NCBI GenBank assembly: GCA_009731375.1
Contig: BJOX01000226.1
Coordinates: 648,654-712,653 of the forward strand
Source of the DNA: Paulinella micropora
Lineage: Eukaryota > Cercozoa > Imbricatea > Euglyphida
Direction of reading: 5' to 3'
DNA: 64,000 nt
Under the pieces are notes generated by a model that saw only the letters and a program-made list of their open reading frames with translations, had not been told where the DNA came from and ran no database searches. How positions within the stretch are numbered: position 1 is the first letter of the stretch; each line of letters starts with the position of its first letter. Below, piece after piece: positions 30,388 through 41,659 of the stretch. A program made the position numbers and the translations under genes.

Positions 30388-31610
30388 TTAGTGGTCCTCT
30401 ACAAAGTTAGCAATAACATTAATATTACCTACCCGCCTGCCGACACGGACTTCTGTGTGAATGTCAAAACATCGTTCGGTGTTAATTGAATATCGTAGAT
30501 TCTTAGATTAATTTGTTGAGTTGAGGTAGCATTAACATAAATCTTAAAAAGTGTTGTTCAGTTTGCGATAGCAGTTGCTTTTGTGTCTGTATCTACAATT
30601 GAAGTTTTGGCATCTACATCGGCAAAACTTGCTCCTGTCAGTGTTCCGTTCAATACTATTCTTACAATATTAGACTTACTATCTTCATTTGTAATACTTA
30701 TCAAAGATAGAAAGACATTGGTTAGGCTATTATTGTATTGTGCTTTATTCCTGATACTTAAAATGGGGCTTTCAGGTATATTGCCTGCTTCATTCCCTTC
30801 CGCCGTATTTGTAATACTTGTATTAATAGTGTTGGTTCCCTCAACAAACAAACTACAACTGGCTGTCTTCAGCCTTTGTATTCCAACTCCACATTATTAT
30901 TAACAATTCGTGCTACAAATGGCAAAATAGTATTCCGCAGACTGACACCAGTGTTGGCATTCGCATACTTAATCGTACGGATTAACTGAAATTCGCCTGT
31001 CTTTGGATTTTCAATAGAAAACTTAATAGCACCAAAGCCTAAGTATTGAAATTGAATTTGAAATACATTTCCCTTCGTCCAGTCTAATACTAGCATATCT
31101 CCTGTTCCGTCGCACGGGTCATCCCAGTATGCTTGATAAAATGCGTTTGGGTTTCCTCCAATGCAATGTAGAATAATCATTCCTTCATCTCTAGTCTTGT
31201 AAAAGTAGAAACCATTAAGTAAAGCATTATCTCCGATACCTATCCACAAATAATAATCTTCGGTTTCGTCTGTTGTCCATAAAGCAGTGAAGCGGGCTAC
31301 AACACCCATACCAGTGCGATATTTTATTTTTCTTTTGCTTTCCATACAGGCATCAGCGGTAGCATTAGCAATCGTTTTTAATATCGCCATATTATTATTA
31401 AATGAAACACTCGCATTTGTCTGAATTAATGACCATATCCGTGTATTAATGGTATATGGAAAGATTTCCTGTAATACAGGTGTTAAGGAACTGGTTAGGG
31501 TTTCACCAAAAGCGGTCTTCATTTGATTATTTCAATGTGTCCATCATATCCGACTTTGACATTTACAATTTCGTCCGGATTTTGTGCGATTAAATTTCTC
31601 TGGTGGGATA
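30388..31610 (-). pseudogene. conserved structural protein, fragment B copy
   Basis: Homologue of 13744-15019. SHQRNLIAQNPD at the N-terminus, then LTPVLQEIFPYTINTRIW, RKIKYRTGMGV and LDWTKGNVFQIQFQYLGFG are retained. The ATG is gone: the coding part starts directly at the edge of a palindromic insertion (31608-31694). Frame breaks occur near 31530, 30870 and 30550. It ends ANFVEDH at 30388. Confidence 0.75.
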
Positions 31611-31694
31611 TTTGAGAATTTCACTTCGTGCTACGCACTCTCGTTTATAAAAAATTCGCATGCGAATTTTGCTATAACACTTCGTTTATATTCT
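31608..31694 (-). repeat. palindromic MITE-like repeat, copy 2, at a lost start codon
   Basis: About 87 bp, inverted relative to 29849-29935. Contains the perfect palindrome attcgcatgcgaat and gtgctacgcac. It lies between the promoter-like motif (31741-31773) and the first codons of the structural gene, where A and C have the ATG. Confidence 0.8.
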
Positions 31695-31740
31695 CACAAG
31701 TCTGAAGGACGTTGTGATGCTTCGCTCACAAACGTCGTTT

Positions 31741-31773
31741 TCCTATATTATTATACAAAAAAAAATTATTTAA
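31741..31773 (-). promoter_or_regulatory. stranded promoter-like motif of fragment B
   Basis: Minus strand: ttaaataatttttttttgta followed by taataatatagga, the same motif as before the homologous genes in A and C. Here it is pushed about 130 bp away from the coding start by the insertion. Confidence 0.55.
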
Positions 31774-31844
31774 TCTATTAATTTTTTTTTTAATGGCATT
31801 CGATGTTTTATGAAGATACGAAGTATATTAATAAAATATCTTTA

Positions 31845-32620
31845 ACTCATCAAAATTTCAACTCCTTTAACAAGCACACTACGTTGAAGAATGGCGAATG
31901 TGTAATGGTTAAGATTAGTTATGCCAACACCACTCGCATTATTACTTGTAGTTGAAACGAATTCATATCGCCTCTCAGTGTCTAGGCTCAAACCGCTCAC
32001 CTCATAGCCGTGGGTGTCCTTATCGCACAGCGGTCGGTTATTGTCCCAAGTATCTACGTGGAACCAGTTGTAATGATAAACATCGCTGTTTAGGATAGCA
32101 CTTCCTTTCAACTTATCTTTCAAAATCATATGGTCTTCATTCTCAGAAGTGTCAATGTCAAATTGTTGAAGACGAGATGAAGACGAGAGCCGTCAAGGGT
32201 TGTATAATAAGAAATAATTTTAGCATCGGCCCTGTTGTCATTATCAAAAGAAGTATTAGCACTCTCAGTAAAATGAAAGGCAGAAGTATAAATACGACGA
32301 ATTCTTTCACCCTGCGAGCGGTTCATCTTAATAACATCGTTCTGTTGGTTTGTTTAAAGACTTTGCTTCCAAGCAATAGGATACTCAATTTTAAATGGAA
32401 AGCCTTCACCCGCAGTCTTTTGTTGGACACAGAGGATGACATTCGGGTCAGTCTCAACAGCAAGGAATAGATTTAGGTTAGATACGATAGCACCAGCGGT
32501 AGTAGCGGTAGCACCAGTGGAAATAGAACTCACATCAGTGCCATAGAATGAAGAGCGATTGGTTTCAGCCCACACAATCCGCAAATCCGAAATTTCATTA
32601 AATCCAATAGTCTTGTGGAA
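31845..32620 (-). pseudogene. mcp: major capsid protein, C-terminal half, truncated
   Basis: Retains DLRIVWAETNRSSFYG, NLNLFLAVETDPNV, MNRSQGERIRRIYTSAF and SGLSLDTERRYEF with NHYTFAILQRSV at the end. A frame break near 32175 and a stop near 32356 interrupt it. The 5' half is missing: similarity ends at about 32620 and unrelated A+T-rich DNA follows. Confidence 0.78.
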
Positions 32621-32812
32621 AGCTCTCTGAATAACTTATGAGATATTGTCGAAATAAAGGCAGTAAGTAGGAAAAAGTGGCATTCGTAAAATAATATTAT
32701 ATTATAGTAAAAAGGAAATGATATGTAAAACATAAAGTAATGTAACATGAAATCAAGATCTAAACTGAAAGAAATATATGTAGGTAACAAGGTATCCTTG
32801 TGGTCTAATATA

Positions 32813-33395
32813 TGCATGTATGTATGTATGTATATGTATGTATATATGTATGTATGTACGTATGTATGTACGTATTTGCATGTATGTATGTATGTATGTA
32901 TGCATGTATGCATGTATGCATGAGTGTGTGTGTGTATGTATGTATGTATGTATGTATGTATGTATGTATGTATGATGCATAATGTATGTATGTATGTATG
33001 TATGTATGTATGTATGTATGCATGCATGCATGCATGCAAGTACGTATGGTATGGAATGTGTGTATGTAGGTAGGTAGGTAGGTAGGTAGGTAGCGTGGAA
33101 GGTAGGTAGGCACGTAGGCAGGTAGGTACATGTGTATGTATGTATGTATGTATGTATGTATGCATGCATGCATGTATGTATGTATGTATGTATGCATGTA
33201 TGCATGTATGTATGTATGTATGCATGTATGCATGCATGCATGCATGTATGCATGTATGTATGTATGTATGCATGTTTGTATGTATGTATGTATGTATGTA
33301 TGCATTATGTACGATGTATGTATGTATGCATGTATGCATGTATGTCTGTATGTATGGTATGTATGGTATGTATGGTATGTATGGTATGTATCAAT
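32813..33395. repeat. TGTA/TGCA microsatellite
   Basis: Long TGTA array with TGCA and TAGG variants, ending in a small TATGG repeat (33353-33392). Frames across it are artefacts. Confidence 0.93.
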
Positions 33396-33599
33396 ATGGA
33401 TATATTTTCCTGTTGTCACTGCAAAACAGACAGTTGAAAACGAAATTTTGATAAAAAATTATCAAAAATTTCTTCTGTCAAATAATTTCAATTTTTTGAG
33501 TTTATCGTTTTCAATGTTTGTTTTTATTGACATTGACGCAGTTTTAACATTTAACCGACTAGTAACCGCCGCAAAACGTACTGTGAAATATATTTAATA

Positions 33600-34290
33600 T
33601 ACTAACTTGAACATTGCAGAAATTTTCAACATTATTAAATATTATTCAATATTTTTGGCAGTATTATTCAATATTACTATGATTCAATATTAATCCATAT
33701 CAGGCAATATTATTCAATATTATTCAATATTATTCCAACCAATGATAGTATTATTCACTATTAATCAATATTAGTCAATCATAGTATTAATCAATGATGA
33801 TTAATCAATATTATTCAATATTATTCAATATTATTCAATATTATTCAATATTATTCAATATTATTCAAGTCTATTCTTCAATACTATGCGGATTATTCAA
33901 TATTATTCAAGTCTATTCTTCAATACTATGTGAATTATTCAATATTATCAAACGTTATTCAACTGACTGTGAAGTTATTTAATGTTATTCAATATTATTC
34001 CAACCAATGATAGTATTATTCACTATTAATCAATATTAATCAATCATGATATTAATCAATGATGATTAATCAATATTAATCAATATTATTCAATATTATT
34101 CAATATTATTCAAGTCTATTCTTCAATACTATGCGGATTATTCAATATTATCAAACGTTATTCAACGGACTGTGAAGTTATTTAATATTATTCAATATTA
34201 TTTAATATTAATAATATTCAATATTATTGTAGTAATGTTATTCAATTTATTAAATTTCATTATTGAATATTATTTAATGCTGAGTAATAT
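33600..34290. repeat. TTATTCAATA minisatellite
   Basis: About 700 bp of A+T-rich tandem repeat with a 10-11 bp unit (ttattcaata), including larger duplicated blocks: gattattcaagtctattctt recurs at about 33890, 33905 and 34110. No gene. Confidence 0.85.
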
Positions 34291-34309
34291 TATTTAATAA
34301 TAAAAATAA

Positions 34310-34591
34310 GAGAGAGAAGAGAGAGATAGATAGATACATACATACATACATGCATACATACATATATATTTAGAGAGAGAGAGATTGAGAGAGAGATATA
34401 CATAAATAACATACATAACATACATAACATACATAACATACATAACATACATAACATACATAACTAACATACATAACATTCACATCTAACATGCATACAT
34501 ACATATGTACATACATACATACATGTTTACATACATACATGCATGCATGCATGCATGCATACATACATACATGCATACATACATGCATACA

Positions 34592-34624
<33 letters not shown>

Positions 34625-35097
34625 TGATACAAATATATGTACTTACCTACATTGTACATCGTACATACATTATACATCATGCATACATATATGCATAGAT
34701 ACATGCATACATACATACATACATATACATGCATACATACATACATACATACATACATATACATACATATATATACATATACATACATACATACATACAT
34801 ACATCATACATACATACAGACATACATACATACATACGTACATACATGCATGCATTCATATATGCATACATACATACATACACATACATGCATACATGCA
34901 TACATGCATACATAAATTAATAAATACATGCATACATGCATACATGCATACATGCATACATACGTACATACATACATACATACATATACATATACATATA
35001 CATACATACATAAATACATACATGTTTTCCTACCTACCAACCAACCAACCAACCAACCTATCTACCTATCTACCTACCTACCTATCTACCTACCTAC

Positions 35098-35137
<40 letters not shown>

Positions 35138-35620
35138 ATCTATCTATCTATCTATCCAGAGAGAGAGAGAGAGGGAGAGAGGGAGAGAGGGAGAGAGAGA
35201 CAGACAGAGAGAGATTGAGAGAGAGAGAGAGACGCAGGGAGAGAGAGAGAGAGAGGAAGAAGAAGAAGAAGAAGAAGACACACGCACACACACACAGACA
35301 CAAACACACACATACACATAGAACACACACACACACACAGACATAGACACAGACACACGCACACGCACACACATAGATACACACACGCACGTACGCACAC
35401 ACACACACAGACACACAGACACACACACACACACACACACACACGCGCGCACACACACGCGCACACACACACACAGACACAGAGAGAGGAAGAGGGAGAG
35501 AGAGAGGAAGAGGGAGAGAGAGAGAGATATGAGAGAGAGAGAGAGAAAGAGAGAGAGATAGAGATAGAGAGAGAGAAGGAGACAGATAGACAGAGAAACA
35601 GACAGACACAGACACCACCC
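34310..35620. repeat. compound TACA/TATC/GA/CA microsatellite
   Basis: GA, TACA, ACCA/TACC/TATC, GA, AAG and CA arrays in succession. No gene. Confidence 0.93.
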
Positions 35621-36700
35621 CTCTCAAGTATGCAAAAACCTCAAAAGACTACGTTGTCCTTTGTACAATCACGAACACAGAATTTTATTATCGTGTGCTT
35701 CGCTCGGATAACAAATATTTCATTACTAGTTCAAGATACGGTCGGAATATAATCCTAGTCAAGTATCTAATCCAGGACCTAAGTCTTCCCTTACTCGGAG
35801 AGACGTAGGTGGATAATATCAGGGTTCAGATCGTGAGACACGATCAGACAGCCTGATCTAGTAATTATTAATACTAGTAGCAAGCAGAACAGTAAAGTAA
35901 ACTTATTTGCATATGAGTGACAGTTCGGCCCAGATAAAATATATACGGAACCGTGCGGCCCATATATGCGAAACCGTGCGGCCCAGAAAAAAAACCCCAA
36001 AATCCAACCCAACACTATAAGAAAGGCAACAGATCACTAACTCTCACACAACCCTAGAATAACAATAAAAAGAGGAATGTAAAGAGGGGGGGGAGGCGGG
36101 AAATGCATGTTTGTGTATGTTGTTGTAACATCACATAACTAAGGAATACAAGATTATTTATTCGACTTGGTTCTTAGAGAGCAAATCGAAAAATGCATGA
36201 GTACATCTATGTACAATACCAAGGCTTCCTTTTATCTATGTCACAACTTCGTAAATTCCTCTGTTGCAAAGTGCAAGAAAATAAAATAAACATGCCAGTT
36301 ACTCAGGATGAAAGATTGTGTATTTGTAACGTTAACCAGTGTGCTCAATAGTCTCTCAATATTTTAACAGAAAAATATTTCGTCCCTATCATTACCTATC
36401 ATAAAATATTGTTTATTCTAGGTACTACGAGAAAACCTGCTGCCTACGGCACGCTCTTTCTTCTCCTTCTTTCTTTCTATTTAAAAATTGATGACTTGGT
36501 GTGTGATTACCATAGCAAATCGATATCACTTTCACCTGGCTTCAGGGCTGCCACTCAATAATGATTTTCAATTCTTTTCTTTTGTTTGTTTGTTTGTTCA
36601 AATTAAACTTGTTTGTTTGCTTGTTTCTTTCTTTCTTTGTTTGCGTGTTTCTTTCCTTTTCCTTTCTCTCTTTCGTCCTTTTCTTAAAATTGAAGAAAGA
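35621..36700. other. host intergenic DNA
   Basis: No convincing coding region. A short direct repeat accgtgcggcccatatat / accgtgcggcccagaaaa, with a third related unit, lies at about 35922-35987, possibly part of an old LTR or minisatellite. Confidence 0.4.
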
Positions 36701-37747
36701 TGATTCAGCAGAAAGAAAAAAAGAAGCAAAAAAGGAAGAAAAAAAAAGAAGGAAAGATGAGAACAGAAAGAAATTAAAGCTTAAGAGGAGAAGGAAAGAA
36801 AAAGAAAGAAAGACAGAAATGAGAAAGAAGAAAGAAAAGAAAGAAAGAAAAGAAAGAAAGAAAAGAAAGAAAGAAAAGAAAGAAAAGAAAGAAAGAAAGA
36901 AAAGAAAGAAAGAAAAGAAAGAAAGAAAAGAAAGAAAGAAAAGAAAGAAAGAAAAGAAAGTAGTAGTAGTAGTAGTATAAGAAGAAGAAGAAGAAGAAGA
37001 AGAGAGAAGAAGAAGAAGAAGAAGAAGAAGAAGAAGAAGAAGAAGAAGAAGAAGAAGAAGAAGAAGAAGAAGGATGATGATGGTGATGATGAGGAGGAGG
37101 AAGAAGAAGAAAGAAGAAAGAAGTTAAAAAGAAGAAAAAAGAAGAAAAAAGAAGAAAAGAAGAAAGAAAGGAGGAAAGAAAGGAGGAAAGAAAGCAAAGA
37201 AGGCAAAAGAAAGAAAAAAAAAGAAGAAGAAGAAGAAGACGAAGAAGAAGAAGGAGAAGAAGAAGAAGAAGAAGAAGAAGAAGAAGAAGAAGAAGAAGAA
37301 GAAGAAGAAGAAGAAGAAGAAGAAGAAGAAGGAGGAGGAGGAGGAGAAGAAGAAGAAGAAGAAGAAGAAGGAGGAAGAGGAGGAAGAGGAGGAAGAGGAG
37401 GAAGAGGAGGAAGAGGAGGAAGAGGAGGAAGAGGAGGAGAAAAGGAAGAGGAGGAAGAGGAGGAAGAGGAGGAAGGAAGGAAGGAAGGAGGGAAGGAAGA
37501 AGAAAAAGAAGAAGAAGAAGAAGAAGAAGAAAGAAAGAAAGAAAAGAAAGAAAAGAAAGAAAGAAAAAGAAGGAAGAATAAGGAAGAAGTAAGAAGAAGA
37601 AGGAGAAAGACGAAGGAAGAAAAAAAAAGAAGAAGAATGAAGAAGAAAAGAATCGAAGGAAAGAAGAAGAAAAGAAGAAGGAAGAAGAAGAAAAGAAGAA
37701 GGAAAGAAGATTCTTAGAAGCAAGAAGAAGCAAGAAGAAGCAAGAAG

Positions 37748-37778
<31 letters not shown>

Positions 37779-37780
37779 CG
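36700..37780. repeat. GAA/GAAA/GGA purine tract
   Basis: About 1.1 kb of nearly pure purine on the plus strand (GAAA, GAA, GAG units). The long Phe/Leu/Ser or Lys/Glu frames across it are artefacts. Such tracts can form triplex DNA. Confidence 0.93.
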
Positions 37781-38168
37781 AAATTCATTTCTCTACGTTT
37801 GTGCATACCAACGTAACGTAACTGATCTCTCTCCCGCGTAAAAATATCACGTAACACTTGTTATCTTTAGGTTGTACTTCATTCACTAGGACTGTCATAC
37901 CAAGAACAAAAAAATTACAGTCCAGTGGGAGGAAACGGCAGTGCGCTTCGAGTTTTGGCCCCCCTATGAATTAGGCAAAACATCCTGACCCCCCTGTAAA
38001 AATTGCCCCAAAAAAAGTGTGAAACTTTTTTGTTAGTGAGGACAACAATTCTATCGTAAAACCCACAACCTTAGCTTAGGAATATACGCAATTTGCGGAC
38101 ATCCGCCATCCTCCTTATTATTATTCTCCCCTCATATTTTCTTTCTTTCCTTCATTTCTATCCCCTTA

Positions 38169-38174
38169 TCATAC
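38169..38174. other. left target-site duplication of element C (tcatac)
   Basis: Identical to 59419-59424 on the far side of the element; six bases, as expected of Polinton integrases. Confidence 0.9.
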
Positions 38175-38279
38175 AGAAGATGATTACACTTTTCATAGGG
38201 TCATTTTTAAGAAAATGCCCTCTATGAAAAGTGTCCTAACATACCCAAATCGCTATTTTTAACATCATAAGAAATCAAA
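38175..38279 (+). repeat. left TIR of element C
   Basis: Matches the reverse complement of 59313-59418 with a single-base indel. Contains an internal perfect inverted repeat, acacttttcatag (38186-38198) and ctatgaaaagtgt (38222-38234), so each end can fold into a hairpin on its own. Confidence 0.95.
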
Positions 38280-38444
38280 GAGACGAAGGAGATAAATCAA
38301 GAAGGAAGAGAAAAGGAAGTGAGAAAGTACCTTCGATGCCCACCCGCCGCACAAACCTACCATCACACATAATGTATGAGGTAGGGTTTTTATAGTCTCC
38401 CACGACTGTCTTTTGTTTTGTTTTGTTTTTTTTGATACATTTCC

Positions 38445-38551
38445 AGTTATCGCCCGCAAAGGGACTAAATATTTCAGTTATCGCCCACAGAGTGGACTAA
38501 ATATTGCCCGCGAAGGGGACTAGATATTTCCCGCAGAGGGGAGTAAATATA
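38445..38551. repeat. sub-terminal tandem repeat, four degenerate copies
   Basis: Units of 22-31 bp with the core gcccgcaaaggggactaaat, starting near 38445, 38476, 38506 and 38530. They lie between the left TIR and the first gene, where a replication or transcription factor could bind. The rest of 38280-38611 shows no gene. Confidence 0.7.
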
Positions 38552-38611
38552 AAATCAGTTGTTTTTTGCGACCTCACCGATAAACTCTGTTCATATTTGA
38601 ACTTCCCTCAT

Positions 38612-39046
38612 TTAAGTCATTTTTTTTTGTTTTATCATTAAACAAGATTTTGTAAAGGAATGGCCCTTCTCAACTAGCGCTTCAATTCTTTCGATCTCAT
38701 CACTATCTATCTGTCCTCTATTCTGCTTCTTCCAATGCTTCATCAATCTTCTTTCTCCTTCAATCTGTCTCATTCTCTTCTTTCTTCTTCTGTCTTTCAT
38801 CAAGTCTTCTTCAATGATGTCTTGTTCCTCCTTCTTCGTAAGCAGAACTTCTTCAATCGCTCCAAGTCTTTCTTTTTTTCTATTCAATTCCTTCTTCATC
38901 TCTTCAATCAATGCTTCATCTTTCTCGATCTCTTTCATCGCTTTTATCTTCATTTCTGTCAATTTCTTCCTAGAATATCCTTCTTCAAACTGTTCAATCC
39001 ATTCTTCCTTACCCTTTACAAAATCTGGTATAAGATTAATAGACAT
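38612..39046 (-). CDS. coiled-coil basic protein (terminal gene), C copy
   Basis: Protein of 144 residues from the ATG at MSINLIPDFVKGKEEW. A long heptad region (EKDEALIEEMKKELNRKKER) is followed by Lys/Arg/Glu runs and the motif ERRLMKHWKKQNRG plus VEKGHSFTKSC. It shares layout and the C-terminal motif with 27995-28468 in element A. Function unknown. Confidence 0.6.
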   Translation of the reverse strand: MSINLIPDFVKGKEEWIEQFEEGYSRKKLTEMKIKAMKEIEKDEALIEEMKKELNRKKERLGAIEEVLLTKKEEQDIIEEDLMKDRRRKKRMRQIEGERRLMKHWKKQNRGQIDSDEIERIEALVEKGHSFTKSCLMIKQKKMT

Positions 39047-39332
39047 AATATGAGGGTTTTGTTTATAGAGTGAGGTCCCACAGACAAAAAAAGACAAAAA
39101 GACAAAAGACAAAAAGACAAGATTCGTCTTTTCTTCCAAGAAAGATAAAAAAACGGCAGTTTCGTCCGCACATTACGGCTAAAATTATTGCGATGACCAT
39201 TTCGGCCCTTTGGTCCCCGAAATAGAAAAAGGAAATTGCTAAAAACTGACAACCTAAACCGAAATCACGTGTCAAGAAAATTCTCGTCAGTCTCATTCCC
39301 TCAAAATCTCCCAAGTTGAGAAGTGTGAAGCG

Positions 39333-39761
39333 ATGGAGGAGATTGTGAAGGCCTTCGCAAAAGCGAGAATGGACAGAGAGAGGGAAGAGGAAGGTGATGA
39401 AGAGGAGGAAGAAGATGCCGATCCCGCCCCCGCCCCCGCCCCTGGCCCTGGCCCCGCCCAAGCCCCAGCACCAGACCCGACCAAATGGTCAACCCTGAAC
39501 ACTTTAGCAAACAGGGGAAATTTTTTCGTGAAAGTTTCGGCAGACTTTCTCGTTTCCGATAAAAAAATAACACTATGCAAAAAGTTTGACGAGTTGAAAG
39601 ATGAGAAGGGTTTCGTGTTTCGTCCTGTTTCTGTCTATGATGGAATATCGAAACCTACATACCAACAATTCTTTCTCGTTTCTGCGGGGACTGGCGATGG
39701 AGAGGAAATTATGGTGTTTCCGTCTCTTACCTCTATTCAAAAGTGTTATAAAAAACACTAA
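39333..39761 (+). CDS. acidic Ala/Pro-rich protein of unknown function
   Basis: Protein of 142 residues. An amphipathic N-terminus (MEEIVKAFAKARMDRERE) precedes an acidic run and an Ala-Pro-Gly linker. The C-terminal domain of about 90 residues includes GNFFVKVSADFLVSDKK and YQQFFLVSAGTGDGEEIMVF. It is unspliced and intact. It occupies the slot of the spliced gene in element A but the two domains do not look related. Family not recognised. Confidence 0.55.
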   Translation: MEEIVKAFAKARMDREREEEGDEEEEEDADPAPAPAPGPGPAQAPAPDPTKWSTLNTLANRGNFFVKVSADFLVSDKKITLCKKFDELKDEKGFVFRPVSVYDGISKPTYQQFFLVSAGTGDGEEIMVFPSLTSIQKCYKKH

Positions 39762-39822
39762 CCAAAATCAATTCCATCGTTCCAATCTTGGGTAATTGGA
39801 GAAAAACTAATTAAAATCTTTC

Positions 39823-40786
39823 TCACAAATCTAATATTACTTTTGCTTTTCTTTCTCTTTTGCTTGTTCTTATGTTCTCCGGTTGTATGTCTTCACGGTT
39901 TAATAATTCCTTTGTTTTCTTTTGTTTTGTTAAATCTTTAACTTGCTCGTTAATTTGTTTTTCTTCGTCAGCCGGTTTGTCAAATTTGGTCTTTAATAAT
40001 TCACGAGGGCTTACTAGTTCATCTGAATTTAATATCAACTTGAAACCGGAACGGCCAACGACTGTGCAAATTTGTTTACTGTATTGCTTGCCACCTTTAG
40101 AAAATAAATTTCTCTTTAATTCCTTTCACACCCTATCGCCTTTTTCAAATTCGTCAATTAAATGGTCCCGTTGAATTCGTTGTTTATTTTTATTAACACC
40201 CTTAAATACATCTATCGGCCGGGCTTTAATCGTTCTATGAAACCTCATATTATAAGCGTCCACCATATCGTTAATATAAGTCAGCCAGTCAAAGTTTCCG
40301 TTAGTTTCGTAGTATGTCCAGCCACCTCCGTATTGTTCTTATAACCCTGTCAACTATCGCAAGCGCCCGATGGTCTCCTATTTCAACCGTCCGATGTTCG
40401 ACGCTGTTCTCTCTGAAATAATTTTTGACTACTCCTTTGTATTCACTCCCGCTGTCGGTTGTGATGGATTGCGGAGTGTACGGTATAGATTTTAAAGCTA
40501 AATAAACTTCTTTCGCCGTTTTATTTTTTAGTGGTTTAATCATTAAAAATCGGCTGTGTGTGTCAATCCAAAACAACATCCAAGCATAGCCTTTATTTCC
40601 TTTCTTGTCTTTCAACTTAGACATATCGGCTAGGTCTACAAATACTTGTTTAAGTGGTTTGTCCAACCATATCGTATTCCATTTATCGGTCGGTAATCTC
40701 TTCTGATAGTGTATTTCTAATGCTTGCTGTTCCTTTCTTTCATCCTCATCCTCCGCACCTCCTGGATTGCTGTGTTTGTGGTCCAT
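39823..40786 (-). pseudogene. retrovirus-type (rve) integrase, C copy, broken
   Basis: Starts MDHKHSNPGGAEDEDERKEQ; the GGAEDE part is encoded by a piece of the start-codon repeat. The core shows FWIDTHSRFLMIKPL, TTDSGSEYKG and GDHRALAIVDRVIRTIRR, again with Asp where the third catalytic residue is normally Glu. A frame break near 40320 and a TGA near 40127 separate the C-terminal domain (VVGRSGFKLILNSDELVSPR ... ILDL). Divergent from A yet clearly homologous along its length. Confidence 0.83.
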
Positions 40787-40830
40787 CACCTTCTAATACT
40801 TAATGACACCTAACGCTGTATCCTTATATA

Positions 40831-41019
40831 TTAATCTTTCTTTTTTTCTAGTTCAAAAAGATAATTAGAACAAAACTCATAAGTATAAAATCGGTCGAAA
40901 CTGTCATCAATTGCTGTAATCTGTCTATTAGCTAAGCACAGAGTTAATCCACACATAGCAACTATTGAAGTCATACTCAAAACGATTATATAGATACTCC
41001 ATAATGTGAAAACGGACAT
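40831..41019 (-). CDS. small single-helix membrane protein
   Basis: Protein of 62 residues with one hydrophobic segment near the N-terminus (LWSIYIIVLSMTSIVAMCGL) and a charged tail (ELEKKKD). Present only in C, between integrase and the charged protein. Not recognised; it may be a chance frame. Confidence 0.4.
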   Translation of the reverse strand: MSVFTLWSIYIIVLSMTSIVAMCGLTLCLANRQITAIDDSFDRFYTYEFCSNYLFELEKKKD

Positions 41020-41057
41020 CGAGCGGTAAATGTTTTATACGGTCCATTAACTATATA

Positions 41058-41577
41058 TTAGAACTTTAAAAATATCTTAGATGTATCATTGTTTTCTTTT
41101 TTTGGTTTCTCAGGCTGTTGATTATAAACATTAACTGATATGTTTGACTTCTTACCTTTACCCTTCTTAGGCTTAGGCTCTTCCTCTTCTTCCTCCTCGC
41201 TTTCACTTTTCACTCTCGCTTTCTTCTTCCACTTTCTTTTTTACCGCTTTCTTCGCCTTCCTCTGTTTAGTCTTAAGTTTCATACCCGCAACCCGGCGCG
41301 CAACGATATCAACAAAGTCGTGTTCGACCTCTTCATCGCTTTCACTGCTTTCTTCACTTTTATCACCTTCCCTTCCATCAATCATATCCTTCGCCAACTG
41401 CTTTTTAGTAATGTGTTCCATCTTTTCGTCGTCATTCATTTCTTTAACATTATTAGCCTGTTCCTCAGCGAGTAATTCCTTAGCCCGCTCAATCTTCCTC
41501 TGCTTAGCCTGTTTCTTCTTAGCCTCCCAACCCTTTCCAAGATTCTTCATAGCAACCTCTCTATTACCTCTGTGCAT
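41058..41577 (-). pseudogene. highly charged coiled-coil protein, C copy (frameshift)
   Basis: Homologue of 25709-26212: MHRGNREVAMKNLGKG, DFVDIVARRVAGMKLKTKQR and the end NDTSKIFLKF are shared. A frame break in the Glu/Ser run near 41205 separates the last 45 residues. Confidence 0.66.
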
Positions 41578-41659
41578 TTTACGACTTGTTTATATTATTA
41601 TACAAAAATAATATTATTTAGTTTTTATTAATAAACAATTTCTTAATATACAACCTACG

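Larger units (their letters stand above)
29483..32620. mobile_element. Fragment B: truncated third Polinton-type element
   Basis: Collinear with 13391-15900 of element A in the same orientation: ExoX-C-like (plus), structural protein (minus), then the C-terminal half of MCP (minus). It breaks off at about 32620, just before the TGTA array, in the middle of the capsid gene. It carries its own unknown gene (29937-30356) and two copies of a palindromic insertion absent from A and C. Frames have stops throughout, so it is the oldest or most damaged copy. Confidence 0.82.

Noticed and set aside
29483-32620. Fragment B as part of element A (internal duplication)
   Set aside because: It lies outside A's right TIR and microsatellite, and its genes differ in sequence from A's; a third related element is simpler.
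36774-37733. 319-residue Phe/Leu/Ser-rich frame on the minus strand
   Set aside because: Pure product of the GAA/GAAA purine tract; all frames stay open because the repeat lacks stop codons.
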